Positions 25,860-34,610 are shown, counted from the first letter of the stretch. The stretch: DNA of 64,000 nucleotides from Nitrospirota bacterium (GCA_004296885.1 SCVN01000014.1:1-64000), one strand, 5' to 3'. Translations and numbers: made by a program. The notes: generated by a model from the sequence alone, not told the origin.

Positions 25860-26618
25860 TCAAGCTTTGTTATACCGTCCTGCCTTGTCGTTTCGTCTCA
25901 CCGCCAGCAGCTCGCAGAACATCCGCAGCCCATCTCGCAGCACCAGCACTTTCGAGCCTGGTTGGTCGGACCAGTTGATCGGCACTTCGGCGATCTGATA
26001 GCCGCGCCGTTGCGCGATGTAGAGCAGTTCCAGGTCGAAGCCGTAGCCGTCGATTTGGGAGACACCGAACAGGTCCTGGGCTACGGCCGCGCGGAAGAGT
26101 TTGAAGCCGCATTGCGTATCTCTGATGCCGGGAATGCCGAGACGTTGCACGCACCAGTTGAAGAGGTTCCCCGAAACGGACCTGTGCCAGCGGACCTGGA
26201 CCTTGTAGCGGGCATCGCGATAGGCCAGGGGACGGGAGCCGATCGCCAGATCGGCGCCATTGTGAATGGCCGCTTCCAGCCGTTCTACTTCCTGAATCGG
26301 CGTGGCTCCGTCCGCGTCGGCCATGAGGCGAAGTTCGCCGCGGGCCTGCTGCATGCCGGTCCTCACTGCCTGGCCCTTGCCTCTGTTCGTCGGGAGCCGG
26401 ATGAGCCGTACCGCCTGATGCTGAGCCTGGAACTGCTCCACAACCGAAACCGTTTCGTCCCGACTGCCGTCATCCACGACTAGGATTTCATAAGGCTGGC
26501 CCTTCTGCCCCAGATAGGCAGTGATGTGCTGCAAGTAGGGCAGAATCCGCTTGGCCTCGTTATAGGCAGGAATGACGATGGAGAGTGGGATCGCCTGGTT
26601 CTGGGGGGATGCCGTCAC
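25860..26618 (-). CDS. family 2 glycosyltransferase (dolichol-phosphate mannosyltransferase-like)
   Basis: 252 aa GT-A enzyme that transfers a sugar from a nucleotide donor, probably to a polyprenyl phosphate carrier. Seen: SIVIPAYNEAKRILPYL, EILVVDDGSRDETVSVVE, NRGKGQAVRTGM, the metal-binding DAD (LMADADGATPI) and the downstream block RDTQCGFKLFR and DLELLYIAQRRGY, typical of DPM1/ALG5-like enzymes. It has no C-terminal membrane helices, like soluble Dpm1. It faces the carbamoyltransferase/membrane protein pair and may belong to the same glycan pathway (inference). Confidence 0.88.
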   Translation of the reverse strand: MTASPQNQAIPLSIVIPAYNEAKRILPYLQHITAYLGQKGQPYEILVVDDGSRDETVSVVEQFQAQHQAVRLIRLPTNRGKGQAVRTGMQQARGELRLMADADGATPIQEVERLEAAIHNGADLAIGSRPLAYRDARYKVQVRWHRSVSGNLFNWCVQRLGIPGIRDTQCGFKLFRAAVAQDLFGVSQIDGYGFDLELLYIAQRRGYQIAEVPINWSDQPGSKVLVLRDGLRMFCELLAVRRNDKAGRYNKA

Positions 26619-26702
26619 GCGGACTCCGGAATTGGCGTCAGCCTACCCGGCAACCGGGTGGATTGCAAGACGATTTGCAAGGGATGCGAGGCTTGACAAG
26701 CC

Positions 26703-26744
26703 TACCCCTCAGGCCTGATCGTAAGAGCTGATAGGCGAGGGGTA
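26703..26744. repeat. 8-bp inverted repeat upstream of lipoprotein gene
   Basis: TACCCCTC (26703-26710) and GAGGGGTA (26737-26744), 26 bp apart, between the divergent glycosyltransferase and lipoprotein genes. A TTGACA at 26694-26699 precedes it. Possible operator or mRNA hairpin; nothing in the sequence decides. Confidence 0.35.
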
Positions 26745-26769
26745 ATCCCTGTTGACCGGGAGATTGGGC

Positions 26770-27558
26770 ATGTGGAATCGTCGAGCGACTGCCTGGCTCT
26801 TGTGCGCGGCTTCTGTCCTCTCTCTAACCGGTCTGTCTGCCTGCGCCACGGTCGTGCCCCCCAATCGGTTGGCCGACTATGTCGGGCAGCAGGCGGTGCG
26901 CGAGACCCCGCCGGATGTGGTTTTGCCGGACCGGCGGCCGCTGAAGGCCGGGTTGTTGTTGATTGACGACACCACGGCGCCCGACGCCTCGCCCAGCCTG
27001 CCGGACCAAGCCCTGGTCCAGATGGCCGAGCAGTTGCAGCAGCAATTTACCCAGTTCCTACCGCTGAGCATCGAAAAAATCGTCCCGGCCGATGGAGCCC
27101 GCCTTGGCAGCGATCCAGCGCCGTTCGTCGAGATCGGGCGAAAGCACGGCCTGGACTACCTGGTTCTGGTCATCGCTTCTGCAACCGAGGTGGAATATCC
27201 CATCTATGTGGCGGTTGGAGGGACGACCAATGTTGTGCCGGGATTGCGGCGGGACAACTGGTCTTTGGTCGAAGTGGCCTTGCTGGATGTGCGCGGCAGC
27301 CAGGTCCTGGTCCATGCAGAAGGGCGGGGCTGGGCCACGCTGGATCGCGCGACGACACCTGACGTCAATCAATGGTATCCGGTCATCTGGAAGCGCCCGC
27401 TGGAGCCGAACTGGCGCTGGTGGCCGCCGACCTACGAAAGCGCGCCCCATACCTTGCGGGTGATCGCGATGCACGAGGCGGTCAAGCGGCTGGTCATCAA
27501 TTTCCAGGATGCCTGGCTCAAGAAGCGGGAAGCGGAATTCGCGGCGCTCCGAGGGTGA
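26770..27558 (+). CDS. exported lipoprotein, unknown function
   Basis: 262 aa. A signal peptide ends at the lipobox LSAC (about residue 21). The rest is soluble, with an alternating strand/helix pattern (LKAGLLLIDDTTAPDASP, LDYLVLVIASATEVEYPIYV, WSLVEVALLDVRGSQVLVHA). It resembles periplasmic proteins that handle a TolB-N-like or DUF4136-like fold, but no family is firmly recognised. The ATG at 26770 (GGGAGA 7 nt upstream) is preferred to the TTG at 26752. It reads toward degP but is separated by about 220 bp and a hairpin. Confidence 0.72.
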   Translation: MWNRRATAWLLCAASVLSLTGLSACATVVPPNRLADYVGQQAVRETPPDVVLPDRRPLKAGLLLIDDTTAPDASPSLPDQALVQMAEQLQQQFTQFLPLSIEKIVPADGARLGSDPAPFVEIGRKHGLDYLVLVIASATEVEYPIYVAVGGTTNVVPGLRRDNWSLVEVALLDVRGSQVLVHAEGRGWATLDRATTPDVNQWYPVIWKRPLEPNWRWWPPTYESAPHTLRVIAMHEAVKRLVINFQDAWLKKREAEFAALRG

Positions 27559-27571
27559 GCGTTGCGTGTGT

Positions 27572-27590
27572 CGCCGCCCTTGAGGCGGCG
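27572..27590 (+). terminator. GC hairpin after lipoprotein gene (no U-tract)
   Basis: CGCCGCC/GGCGGCG with a 5-nt loop, 13 bp after the stop codon. There is no T-run, so it could be a Rho-assisted end or an mRNA-stability hairpin. Confidence 0.4.
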
Positions 27591-27667
27591 CGGTCCCGCC
27601 CGATCCCGCCCCTCCCTTCCTTCCCGTCAAATGCGTTAAATGGGCTCTGATTGGGACGTTTTTGTCT

Positions 27668-27697
27668 TTGAAGCAGCGCAAGTGGATAGTGTAGAAT
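27668..27697 (+). promoter_or_regulatory. possible promoter of degP
   Basis: TTGAAG (27668-27673), 18 bp, TAGAAT (27692-27697), about 80 bp before the degP start. Confidence 0.45.
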
Positions 27698-27777
27698 GAC
27701 CGAACCATGCGCCTGGCTTCGGTGTCACGGCACTGAGCCGGAATAATCAGCAACCGCAAGGAGAATTGAGGGCAATT

Positions 27778-29346
27778 ATGCAGATTCGGGAGCAAGGTGG
27801 TCTGTTCCATCGAGGTCGGCGGGCGGGCGGCTATGCCCTGAGCGCGATGATTTTCGGCGCCGGCATGATCGGGCTGGTCGGAGGGGTGCTGCCATCCCAC
27901 CAGGCGATCAGCGAGGCGGCGGTCCCAGCGGGGATGGCGCAGGGCTTTTCCGAGATCGTGAAAAAAGTCACACCGGCCGTGGTCAATATTGCGGTGGTCG
28001 GCGGAGAAGGGGGCGGCCGCGAGCGGGGCCCGCGCCGTCGTCCGCTGCCTCCCGGTCCGTTCGGTGGACCGCCCGGCGGCGGGCCTCCCGGCGAAGAACC
28101 GCCCGGCATGGAGCCGCCCGGCATGGAGCCGCCGATTCCTCCGCCGCCCGGACCTCCGGGTCGGCCGGACCAGAGCGCCGGCTCCGGGGTCATCATCGAC
28201 TCCGCCGGGCACATCGTGACGAACAACCACGTGGTGGAGAATGCGTCCTCGATCACCGTCACGTTGAGCGACAAGCGTGAATTCCAGGCGAAAGTGGTCG
28301 GGGCCGACCCCAAGACCGACCTGGCCGTGATCAAGATCGAAGCCAAGGACCTGCCCGCGATCAAGTGGGCCGATTACGACCGGCTGCAGGTGGGCGATCT
28401 CGTCCTGGCGGTGGGCAGCCCCTTCGGGCTCAGTTCGACCGTGACGCTCGGCATCATCAGCGCGCTGGGCCGCGGCAACGTGGGGATCGCGGACTACGAG
28501 GACTTTATCCAGACCGACGCGGCGATCAACCCCGGCAACTCGGGCGGGGCGCTGGTGAACATGAACGGCGAGCTGATCGGCATCAATACCGCCATCTTCT
28601 CCCGCACCGGCGGGTCGGAAGGAATCGGGTTCGCGATTCCCAGCAGCATCGCGGTGGACATCGTCGAGAGCCTGCGCAAGTCCGGCAAGGTCGTGCGGGG
28701 CTGGATGGGCATCGCCATCCAGGAAGTCACGCCGGCGTTGGCCAAGTCCTTCAAGCTGCCGGAAGCGCGCAAGGGCGTGCTCATCAGCGATGTCAACGAA
28801 AACGGACCCTCCGCCGCCGCCGGTCTCAAGCGGGGCGACGTGATCGTCGGATACGACGACAAGGAGATCCAGAACGTCAGCCAATTGCGCAACATGGTGG
28901 CGCGCACGGGCGTCGGCCGCAACGCCAGGGTGAAGGTCCTGCGGGACGGGAGAGAGCAGGTCATTTCGGTCAAGGTGGCCGAGCGGCCGTCGGACGAAAT
29001 GCTGGCCAAGAAGGAGGCCGCGCCGGCCGCGCCGGGCGAATCCGTCAAGCCGCCGGACAATGTGCTGGCGTCCCTGCGGGTGCAGTCGCTGGATCAGGAC
29101 ACGATGAGCCGGCTGAACATTCCCGCCAAGACGACGGGCGTGGTCATCAACCAGGTCGAGCCGGGGAGCCCGGCGGAATCCGCGGGCATCCAGCGCGGGG
29201 ACGTCGTCCAGGAAGTGAACCACGAGGTCATCAAGAGCCTGGACGACTATCACAAGGCCGCCGCCAAGATTAAGAAAGACGAGATGGCGGTGCTGCTGCT
29301 GAGCCGGCAGGGCAACAACCTGTTCGTCGCGGTGAATCCCAAGTAA
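27778..29346 (+). CDS. degP: DegP/HtrA-type periplasmic serine protease
   Basis: 522 aa from the ATG at 27778 (a TTG at 27766 is in frame). An N-terminal membrane or signal segment covers about 18-38. The trypsin-like domain has the triad H151 (NNHVV), D181 (TDLAV) and S255 (GNSGG). Two PDZ domains follow (about 310-400 and 425-515; [40 protein letters not shown]). It would degrade or refold misfolded envelope proteins. Odd: a Gly/Pro-rich insertion of about 50 residues (81-130) sits between the first strands of the protease domain, where the LA loop of DegP lies. A 10-bp hairpin separates it from tatC. Confidence 0.93.
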   Translation: MQIREQGGLFHRGRRAGGYALSAMIFGAGMIGLVGGVLPSHQAISEAAVPAGMAQGFSEIVKKVTPAVVNIAVVGGEGGGRERGPRRRPLPPGPFGGPPGGGPPGEEPPGMEPPGMEPPIPPPPGPPGRPDQSAGSGVIIDSAGHIVTNNHVVENASSITVTLSDKREFQAKVVGADPKTDLAVIKIEAKDLPAIKWADYDRLQVGDLVLAVGSPFGLSSTVTLGIISALGRGNVGIADYEDFIQTDAAINPGNSGGALVNMNGELIGINTAIFSRTGGSEGIGFAIPSSIAVDIVESLRKSGKVVRGWMGIAIQEVTPALAKSFKLPEARKGVLISDVNENGPSAAAGLKRGDVIVGYDDKEIQNVSQLRNMVARTGVGRNARVKVLRDGREQVISVKVAERPSDEMLAKKEAAPAAPGESVKPPDNVLASLRVQSLDQDTMSRLNIPAKTTGVVINQVEPGSPAESAGIQRGDVVQEVNHEVIKSLDDYHKAAAKIKKDEMAVLLLSRQGNNLFVAVNPK

Positions 29347-29355
29347 AGCCGAGAG

Positions 29356-29380
29356 GGCGCGGGGCGTGATGCCCCGCGCC
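29356..29380 (+). repeat. 10-bp perfect hairpin between degP and tatC
   Basis: GGCGCGGGGC, loop GTGAT, GCCCCGCGCC. No T-run follows. The tatC ribosome site (AGGAAG) begins 3 bp after the stem. Confidence 0.6.
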
Positions 29381-29398
29381 GTAGGAAGTCGCGCCAGC

Positions 29399-30337
29399 AT
29401 GTCCGACCGGGGCCAGTTCACACAGTGGCTGCAAGACACGATCTTCACGCCGCTGGAAGACAAGAAAATGCCGGTCATGGAGCACCTCGTGGAGCTCCAG
29501 GTCCGGCTGACGCGGGCGGTCATCATCGTCGGGATCCTATTCGTCGGCACCTTTTTCTTCGCCGATCAATTGGTCCAGTGGCTCCGGGTTCCGCTGCAGA
29601 ATGCGTTCATTCCGGGCAAGCTGGAATGGGTGCCGACGGACCTGCCCTCTGTTCCCTTCGTGTTTTTGGCGCCGGCCGAGGCGCTCTGGCAGAACGTCAA
29701 GGTGGCCGGGCTGTTTGCGTTGGTCCTGTCCACCCCCTACGTGCTCTGGGAAATCTGGCAGTTCGTGGTGCCGGGTCTCCACGTCCATGAGAGGCGGTTC
29801 GTCGGGCCCTTCGTCCTGATCAGCACCGTCGCGTTCTATGCCGGCATCTTGTTTTCCTTCTTCTTCGTCTTGCCCTTCGCCCTGAATTTTCTGGTGTCCT
29901 ACGGTGTCAACGCCGGGTTCATTCCCCAGATTTCCATCGAAGCCTATGTCGGCTTCGCCTTGTGGTTCCTGCTGGTCTTCGGGGTGATCTTCGAGGTCCC
30001 GTTGGCGATCACGTTGATGGCCAAGATCGGCTGGGTGGACGCGCCGTTTCTGAAGAAGTACCGCAAGTGGGCGTTCCTGGGCGCATTCGTCTTCGCCGCC
30101 TTGCTGACGCCGACACCCGATCCCTTCAACCAGTGTTTGATGGCCCTCCCGATGTACGTGTTCTATGAAGTGGGCATCGTGAGCGCCGGGTTCTTTGGGA
30201 AAAAGCGCAAGCCGGCCGAAGCCAAGGCCGAGGCTGCCGTGCCGGCCAGAACGGGCGCGGTGCCGACGATGGCGCCCAAGCCGGCCATGGCTGCCGAGAG
30301 CGAGTATGTAGGGGTGCCGCAAGGCCGTCCCCGCTAG
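29399..30337 (+). CDS. tatC: Sec-independent translocase subunit TatC
   Basis: Polytopic receptor of the Tat pathway, which exports folded cofactor-bearing proteins. 312 aa. The N-terminus contains the signature MPVMEHLVELQVRLTRA (canonical HLxELRxR with Q for R). Six membrane segments can be traced between about 45 and 275, with the conserved FxxPF-like region PFALNFLVSYG and the TPTPDPFNQ motif in the last part. A C-terminal Ala/Pro/Lys-rich tail of about 50 residues is extra. ATG 29399 has AGGAAG 10 nt upstream. The tatA/B genes are not nearby. The downstream Mo-cofactor genes make Tat-exported molybdoenzymes a likely substrate class. Confidence 0.9.
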   Translation: MSDRGQFTQWLQDTIFTPLEDKKMPVMEHLVELQVRLTRAVIIVGILFVGTFFFADQLVQWLRVPLQNAFIPGKLEWVPTDLPSVPFVFLAPAEALWQNVKVAGLFALVLSTPYVLWEIWQFVVPGLHVHERRFVGPFVLISTVAFYAGILFSFFFVLPFALNFLVSYGVNAGFIPQISIEAYVGFALWFLLVFGVIFEVPLAITLMAKIGWVDAPFLKKYRKWAFLGAFVFAALLTPTPDPFNQCLMALPMYVFYEVGIVSAGFFGKKRKPAEAKAEAAVPARTGAVPTMAPKPAMAAESEYVGVPQGRPR

Positions 30338-30506
30338 CAGGATGTTGAAAAAGTCCGCCAGCTTTGTTCTCGCGTCGCTCGGAGGCTCAACGTACCGCAA
30401 AGAGTACGCGTCGCCTCCTCGCTCGCTGCGGCCGAGCCACGGGAACAGCGTGCGCTTGGCGCACGCGGGGTGGGCGGGTGAGAAGGTGGCCTTTTTGAAC
30501 ATCCTG
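30338..30506. repeat. dispersed inverted-end element, copy B
   Basis: 169 bp, starting directly after the tatC stop codon with CAGGATGTTGAAAAAGTCC and ending CCTTTTTGAACATCCTG. The 16-bp ends are inverse copies with one mismatch. An inner hairpin CGTAC...GTACG lies near the middle. Confidence 0.75.
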
Positions 30507-30598
30507 GATGGACGTAGTGGTTGCTCTTAACTATGCTGCGGGATGAGCCTTACTAGGGTTGTTCAGTAACCTGATAAGATCATCAGCGGGACCTCATA

Positions 30599-31078
30599 AT
30601 GCGCGTGGCCGTGGTCGTCATCAGCAGCAAGATTCTGTCCGGGCTCGCACCGGACGAGGTCCGGACGCCGATCGAGCAGATGGTCGCCGAGTTGCCGGGC
30701 ACCCTGGTGTCCTACGAGGTGATCGCGGACGAGCGCGAAGCCATCCGCGACCGGTTGCTCTTTCTGTGCGGGATCGAGTCGCCCGATGTGATCCTGACGC
30801 TGGGCGGGACGGGGATGCGGCCCACCGACTGGGCGCCCGAAGCCACCCGCGACGTGATCGAAAAGGAAGTGCCGGGCATCGGCGAGGCCATGCGGCAGGA
30901 GAGTCTCAAGAAAGTCCGGACCGCAATGCTGTCGCGCGGGACGGCGGGGTTGCGGGGCGGCACGTTGATCGTGAACCTGCCCGGCAGTCCGAAGGGGGCC
31001 AAGGAAAACTTGGCGGTGCTGGCTCCGATCCTGGAGCACACGGTGGAGAAAATACGGCCGGGCCGGAAACCGGTCTAG
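30599..31078 (+). CDS. mogA: molybdopterin adenylyltransferase (MogA/MoaB family)
   Basis: 159 aa. Adenylylates molybdopterin before Mo insertion by MoeA. Seen: N-terminal AVVVISSKILSG, the MPT/ATP loop LTLGGTGMRPTDWAPEAT (TxGGTG signature), MRQESLKKVRTAMLSRGTAG and the end LIVNLPGSPKGAKENLAVL. The length fits single-domain MogA/MoaB. It heads a run of Mo-cofactor genes, 18 bp before the Mrp gene. Confidence 0.9.
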   Translation: MRVAVVVISSKILSGLAPDEVRTPIEQMVAELPGTLVSYEVIADEREAIRDRLLFLCGIESPDVILTLGGTGMRPTDWAPEATRDVIEKEVPGIGEAMRQESLKKVRTAMLSRGTAGLRGGTLIVNLPGSPKGAKENLAVLAPILEHTVEKIRPGRKPV

Positions 31079-31096
31079 AAGGAGCCGATATCCGTT

Positions 31097-32050
31097 ATGC
31101 CGAAAGAACTGAACATCATTCAGCAACCGTCCGGGTCCGGAAGCGGGGACGCCTGCACCTACATGTGGGCTTGCGCGATCTGCGACGAAAACGAAACCTG
31201 TCAGAAGGACAAGGAGGGCCACAGCCGCTGGCTGGTCAACAAGCGGATGGAGCGGATCGAGTACAAGGTCCTCGTGATGAGCAACAAGGGCGGGGTGGGC
31301 AAGAGCACCGTCACCACCAACCTGGCCGCCAGCCTGGCCTTGAAGGGCTACGAAGTCGGCATCTGCGACATGGACATCCACGGCCCCAACATTCCCAAGA
31401 TGGTGGGGGCCGAGGGGCAGAAGCTCAAGATCAGCACGGGCGGCGGCATCATCCCGTTCCAGGCCTACAATCTCAAGATCGCCTCCATGTCGTTCCTGCT
31501 CCAGAACCCGGACGACCCGATCATTTGGCGCGACGCCTATAAATACGAATTCATCAATCAGCTTCTGGGCGGGGTGGAGTGGGCGGACCTGAATTTCCTG
31601 CTCGTGGATCTGCCGCCGGGGACCGGCAACGAGTCGGTGACTACGATCGACCTGATCGGGAACGTGAGCGGCTGCGTGATCGTCACGACGCCGCAGGAAG
31701 TGGCGTTGCTGGACTCGCGCAAGTCGGTGACCTTCGCCAAGGACAGCGAAATTCCGATCATCGGCATCGTGGAGAATATGAGCGGGCTGGAATGTCCCCA
31801 CTGCCACCAGTCCATCGAGGTCTTCCGCAAGGGCGGCGGCGAAGCCTCCGCGGGCGACATGGGCGTGCCGTTCCTCGGACGCATCCCGCTGGACCCGGAC
31901 GTGGTCACCCAGTGCGACGCGGGCGAGCCCTTTGCCATGTTCTATTCGGATTCGCCCACGGCTGAGGCCTACCACCAGATTGCCAACAAAGTGGAGGCCT
32001 TCTGCAAGAAGAGCGGGTCGCTGCTCAAAATCGGCCCCAAGCGGCACTAG
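31097..32050 (+). CDS. mrp: Mrp/NBP35-type Fe-S cluster carrier ATPase
   Basis: 317 aa P-loop protein expected to bind and transfer [4Fe-4S] clusters as a dimer. Seen: deviant Walker A MSNKGGVGKSTVTTNLA (about 57-73), switch DMDIHGPNIPKM, DLPPGTGNE and the C-terminal CPHC cluster ligand pair (about 234-237). Unusual: the N-terminus has four Cys (C20, C26, C29, C35; Cx5Cx2Cx5C), resembling the extra N-terminal cluster of eukaryotic NBP35, which typical bacterial Mrp lacks. Its position between mogA and moeA suggests a role in maturing Fe-S/Mo enzymes. Confidence 0.9.
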   Translation: MPKELNIIQQPSGSGSGDACTYMWACAICDENETCQKDKEGHSRWLVNKRMERIEYKVLVMSNKGGVGKSTVTTNLAASLALKGYEVGICDMDIHGPNIPKMVGAEGQKLKISTGGGIIPFQAYNLKIASMSFLLQNPDDPIIWRDAYKYEFINQLLGGVEWADLNFLLVDLPPGTGNESVTTIDLIGNVSGCVIVTTPQEVALLDSRKSVTFAKDSEIPIIGIVENMSGLECPHCHQSIEVFRKGGGEASAGDMGVPFLGRIPLDPDVVTQCDAGEPFAMFYSDSPTAEAYHQIANKVEAFCKKSGSLLKIGPKRH

Positions 32051-32064
32051 AAGAAGCTCTCGGG

Positions 32065-32085
32065 TATCAGCCATCAGCTATCAGT
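32065..32085 (+). repeat. short 7-bp tandem repeat before moeA
   Basis: TATCAGC, CATCAGC, TATCAGT: three heptads between mrp and moeA, ending 10 nt before the moeA ATG. No inverted partner is seen. Confidence 0.55.
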
Positions 32086-32095
32086 CTGGAGAACG

Positions 32096-33376
32096 ATGCA
32101 AAGATTAACGCCACTCCACGAAGCGCAGAAGATCGTCCTGGACGCCACGCAGGTGTTGGGCCTGGAGAAAGTCGGGCTGGTGGAATCCCTCGGCCGCGTG
32201 ATCGGCGAGGATCTGATTGCGCTCCGGGACAATCCCCCCTGGGACAACTCGGCGATGGACGGCTTCGCCGTGCGCCATGAGGACATCAAACAAGAGCATG
32301 CGATCACCAAGCCGGTCGTGCTGAAGGTGGTCGAGGACGTGCCGGCGGGCAAGGTGGCAACCAAGTCGGTGGGGCCGGGCGAGGCGATCCGGATCATGAC
32401 CGGCGCGCCGGTGCCCAAGGGGGCCAATGTCGTCATCAAGGTGGAAGACACGGAACATACCCCGGACTCGGTGAAGGTGTTCAAGCCGGAGCCGTCGGGC
32501 TCCAACATCCGCCCGCAGGGCGAGGACGTGCGCAAGGGCGACTGCATTATCCCCAAGGGCACGCAGCTCCGGCCGGGCGAAGTGGGGATGCTGGCCATCC
32601 TGGCCAAGCCCTTCGTCTTCGTCCATCAACGCCCCCGGGTCGCCATCCTCTCCACCGGCGACGAGTTGGCCGATTTGGACGAACGGTTCGACGAAGACAA
32701 GATCATCAATTCCAACAGCTACGGGATTGCCGCGGCGGTGCAGGAGGCGGGCGGCATTCCGATCCTGCTGGGCATCGCCAAGGATCAGCCGGCCGCGCTG
32801 AAGGAGAAGATTTCGCACGGCCTGAACGCCGACATTCTCGTCCTGTCCGGCGGCGTCTCGATGGGCGACTACGATTTCACCAAGGCCGTGTTCAAGGAGC
32901 TGGGTGCGGAGATGAATTTCTGGAAGCTGGCGATCCGGCCCGGCCAGCCCCTGGCCTTCGGGAAGATCCAGGGCAAGCTGGCCTTCGGGCTGCCCGGCAA
33001 TCCGGTCTCCTCCATGGTGACCTTCGAGCAGCTCGTGCGGCCGGCCATGTTAAAGATGTCCGGCCACCGCAGCTACGGCAGGCCGGTGGTGCAGGCGGCC
33101 TTTCAGGAAACCTTTTCCAAGCGCACCGACCGGCGTCATTTCCTGCGCGGCATCCTGACGCGCGACGCGGGGGGCTTTACGGTGCGGACCACGGGCGATC
33201 AGGGGTCCGGCATCCTGACCTCGATGGTCAAGGCCAATTGCCTGATCGACATTCCGCAGGAAACGGAACGACTGAAGCCGGGCGATCCGGTGACCGTGCA
33301 GGTCTTGGGCGAGCCCCTGTGGGACCGCGACGCAGGCGCGCTACCCTCGACCGGCCACCGGCAGTCCTGTTGTTGA
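32096..33376 (+). CDS. moeA: molybdopterin molybdenumtransferase MoeA
   Basis: 426 aa. Inserts molybdate into adenylylated molybdopterin. Seen: PPWDNSAMDGFAVRHEDI (MoeA signature), VPAGKVATKSVGPGEAIRIM, MTGAPVPKGANVV, RVAILSTGDEL, LSGGVSMGDYDFTK and KLAFGLPGNPVSSMVTFEQL. The C-terminal domain IV covers about 330-426. All domains expected of MoeA are present. GGAG lies 7 nt before the ATG. mobB follows 19 bp downstream. Confidence 0.95.
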   Translation: MQRLTPLHEAQKIVLDATQVLGLEKVGLVESLGRVIGEDLIALRDNPPWDNSAMDGFAVRHEDIKQEHAITKPVVLKVVEDVPAGKVATKSVGPGEAIRIMTGAPVPKGANVVIKVEDTEHTPDSVKVFKPEPSGSNIRPQGEDVRKGDCIIPKGTQLRPGEVGMLAILAKPFVFVHQRPRVAILSTGDELADLDERFDEDKIINSNSYGIAAAVQEAGGIPILLGIAKDQPAALKEKISHGLNADILVLSGGVSMGDYDFTKAVFKELGAEMNFWKLAIRPGQPLAFGKIQGKLAFGLPGNPVSSMVTFEQLVRPAMLKMSGHRSYGRPVVQAAFQETFSKRTDRRHFLRGILTRDAGGFTVRTTGDQGSGILTSMVKANCLIDIPQETERLKPGDPVTVQVLGEPLWDRDAGALPSTGHRQSCC

Positions 33377-33395
33377 CGCACAAGGATTCATCGGC

Positions 33396-33902
33396 ATGCC
33401 TATCCCCATCCTCTGTTTCGTCGGACGGTCCAACAGCGGGAAAACGACGCTCATCGAGCGGTTGATTCCCGAACTGGTCCTGGCCGGGTACCGCGTGGCC
33501 ACCGTCAAGCATACGGGGCATGGGTTCGATCTGGACACGGAGGGCAAGGACAGTTGGAGACACAAGCGGGCCGGTGCCAGCACGGTGATGGTGCTCTCCA
33601 AGGGCAGCCTGGCCATGTTCTCGGACGTGTCGGATGAGATCAAGGTGGAAGAGCTGCGGGATCGGTTTCTGGACCGATCCATCGATCTGATCATTGCGGA
33701 AGGCTGGAAGAACGAAGGCTATCCGAAGGTCGTCGTCTTACGGGACGAGTTGGGGGAAGTGCCCCTGTCGCTGGAGGGCCTGCTGGCGGTGGTGTCCAAC
33801 AAGCCGGTGACCCTCCCGGTGCCCTGCATCGATCCCGACGACATCAAGGGGTTGAGCGACCTCATCGTCACGCATTTTCCCAAGCGGCGCATGGAGGCAT
33901 GA
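33396..33902 (+). CDS. mobB: molybdopterin-guanine dinucleotide biosynthesis protein MobB
   Basis: 168 aa GTP-binding protein that aids conversion of Mo-molybdopterin to the bis-MGD form used by DMSO-reductase family enzymes such as nitrate reductase and nitrite oxidoreductase. Seen: P-loop VGRSNSGKTTLIERLI (about 8-23), ATVKHTGHGFDLDTEGKDSW, RHKRAGASTVMVLSKG and IAEGWKNEGYPKVVVLR. MobA is not in the window. It overlaps the next gene by four bases (ATGA). Confidence 0.93.
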   Translation: MPIPILCFVGRSNSGKTTLIERLIPELVLAGYRVATVKHTGHGFDLDTEGKDSWRHKRAGASTVMVLSKGSLAMFSDVSDEIKVEELRDRFLDRSIDLIIAEGWKNEGYPKVVVLRDELGEVPLSLEGLLAVVSNKPVTLPVPCIDPDDIKGLSDLIVTHFPKRRMEA

Positions 33903-34603
33903 AGAAGCCCAAAGCCATCGTCTTGGTGGCGATTTTTCTCGGGGCTGCGGCCCTGGGCGGGGCCGCCGTGCCGCTCACCAACCATCCCCAGTTCTGCGCC
34001 AGCTGCCACAACATCCGCCCGTCCTATGAGTCGTGGGTGAAGTCCTCGCACAAGGAGGTGGAATGCGTTACTTGCCACGTGCGGCCCGGCGTGGAAGGGT
34101 TCATCCACGACAAGGCCTATGCGGGCCTCAAAGACGTGGCCATCTACCTGTTCGGGACTCCGACGGATGCCCACAACCTGCAAGCCACCGTGTCCTCGGA
34201 GGTCTGCATCGGCTGCCACCGGGCGATCTTGCGCGTGTCCGAAGTGTCCACGCGGGACCTGCCGCCGCCGGTGAAGGACGTGGGCTTGGTCATGGGCCAT
34301 CGGAAGCACATGGAGGCGTTTGCCAAGCGGGGCCAAGGGGAAGGCTGCACGACCTGCCATGCGCGCGTCGTGCATGAGCAGCCGATCAAGGGCTACCCGG
34401 TCGTGATCCCGCGCGGCCACGTGGCGGTGGACGGGAAACCCTACTACCCAGACCATCCGGAAGGCACCAAGCTGCGCGCCTCGGCCATGAACGACTGTTT
34501 CCGCTGCCACGACGGCAAGACGGAGCATGAAGGGAAACTTCTCAGTAAAAAGTGCGAAACCTGTCACCTGCCTGATAAGATCGGCGACTTCCTCTTCAAC
34601 TGA
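33899..34603 (+). CDS. membrane-anchored hexaheme c-type cytochrome (NapC/NirT-like)
   Basis: 234 aa. An uncleaved N-terminal anchor (about 5-25) precedes six CxxCH heme sites: CASCH (33), CVTCH, CIGCH, CTTCH, CFRCH and CETCH. The first part (HPQFCASCHNIRPSYESWVK, SSHKEVECVTCHV) matches the NapC/NirT/NrfH quinol-oxidising family, which usually has four or five hemes. Extra hemes come from the C-terminal part. It could pass electrons from quinol to a periplasmic partner, or run in reverse. It is translationally coupled to mobB, an uncommon pairing. Confidence 0.88.
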   Translation: MKKPKAIVLVAIFLGAAALGGAAVPLTNHPQFCASCHNIRPSYESWVKSSHKEVECVTCHVRPGVEGFIHDKAYAGLKDVAIYLFGTPTDAHNLQATVSSEVCIGCHRAILRVSEVSTRDLPPPVKDVGLVMGHRKHMEAFAKRGQGEGCTTCHARVVHEQPIKGYPVVIPRGHVAVDGKPYYPDHPEGTKLRASAMNDCFRCHDGKTEHEGKLLSKKCETCHLPDKIGDFLFN

Positions 34604-34610
34604 TAGCTCT

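Noticed and set aside
27058-29550. 830-codon open frame on the minus strand
   Set aside because: It is a mirror of the lipoprotein and degP genes, with no recognisable motif; it would overlap three well-supported genes.
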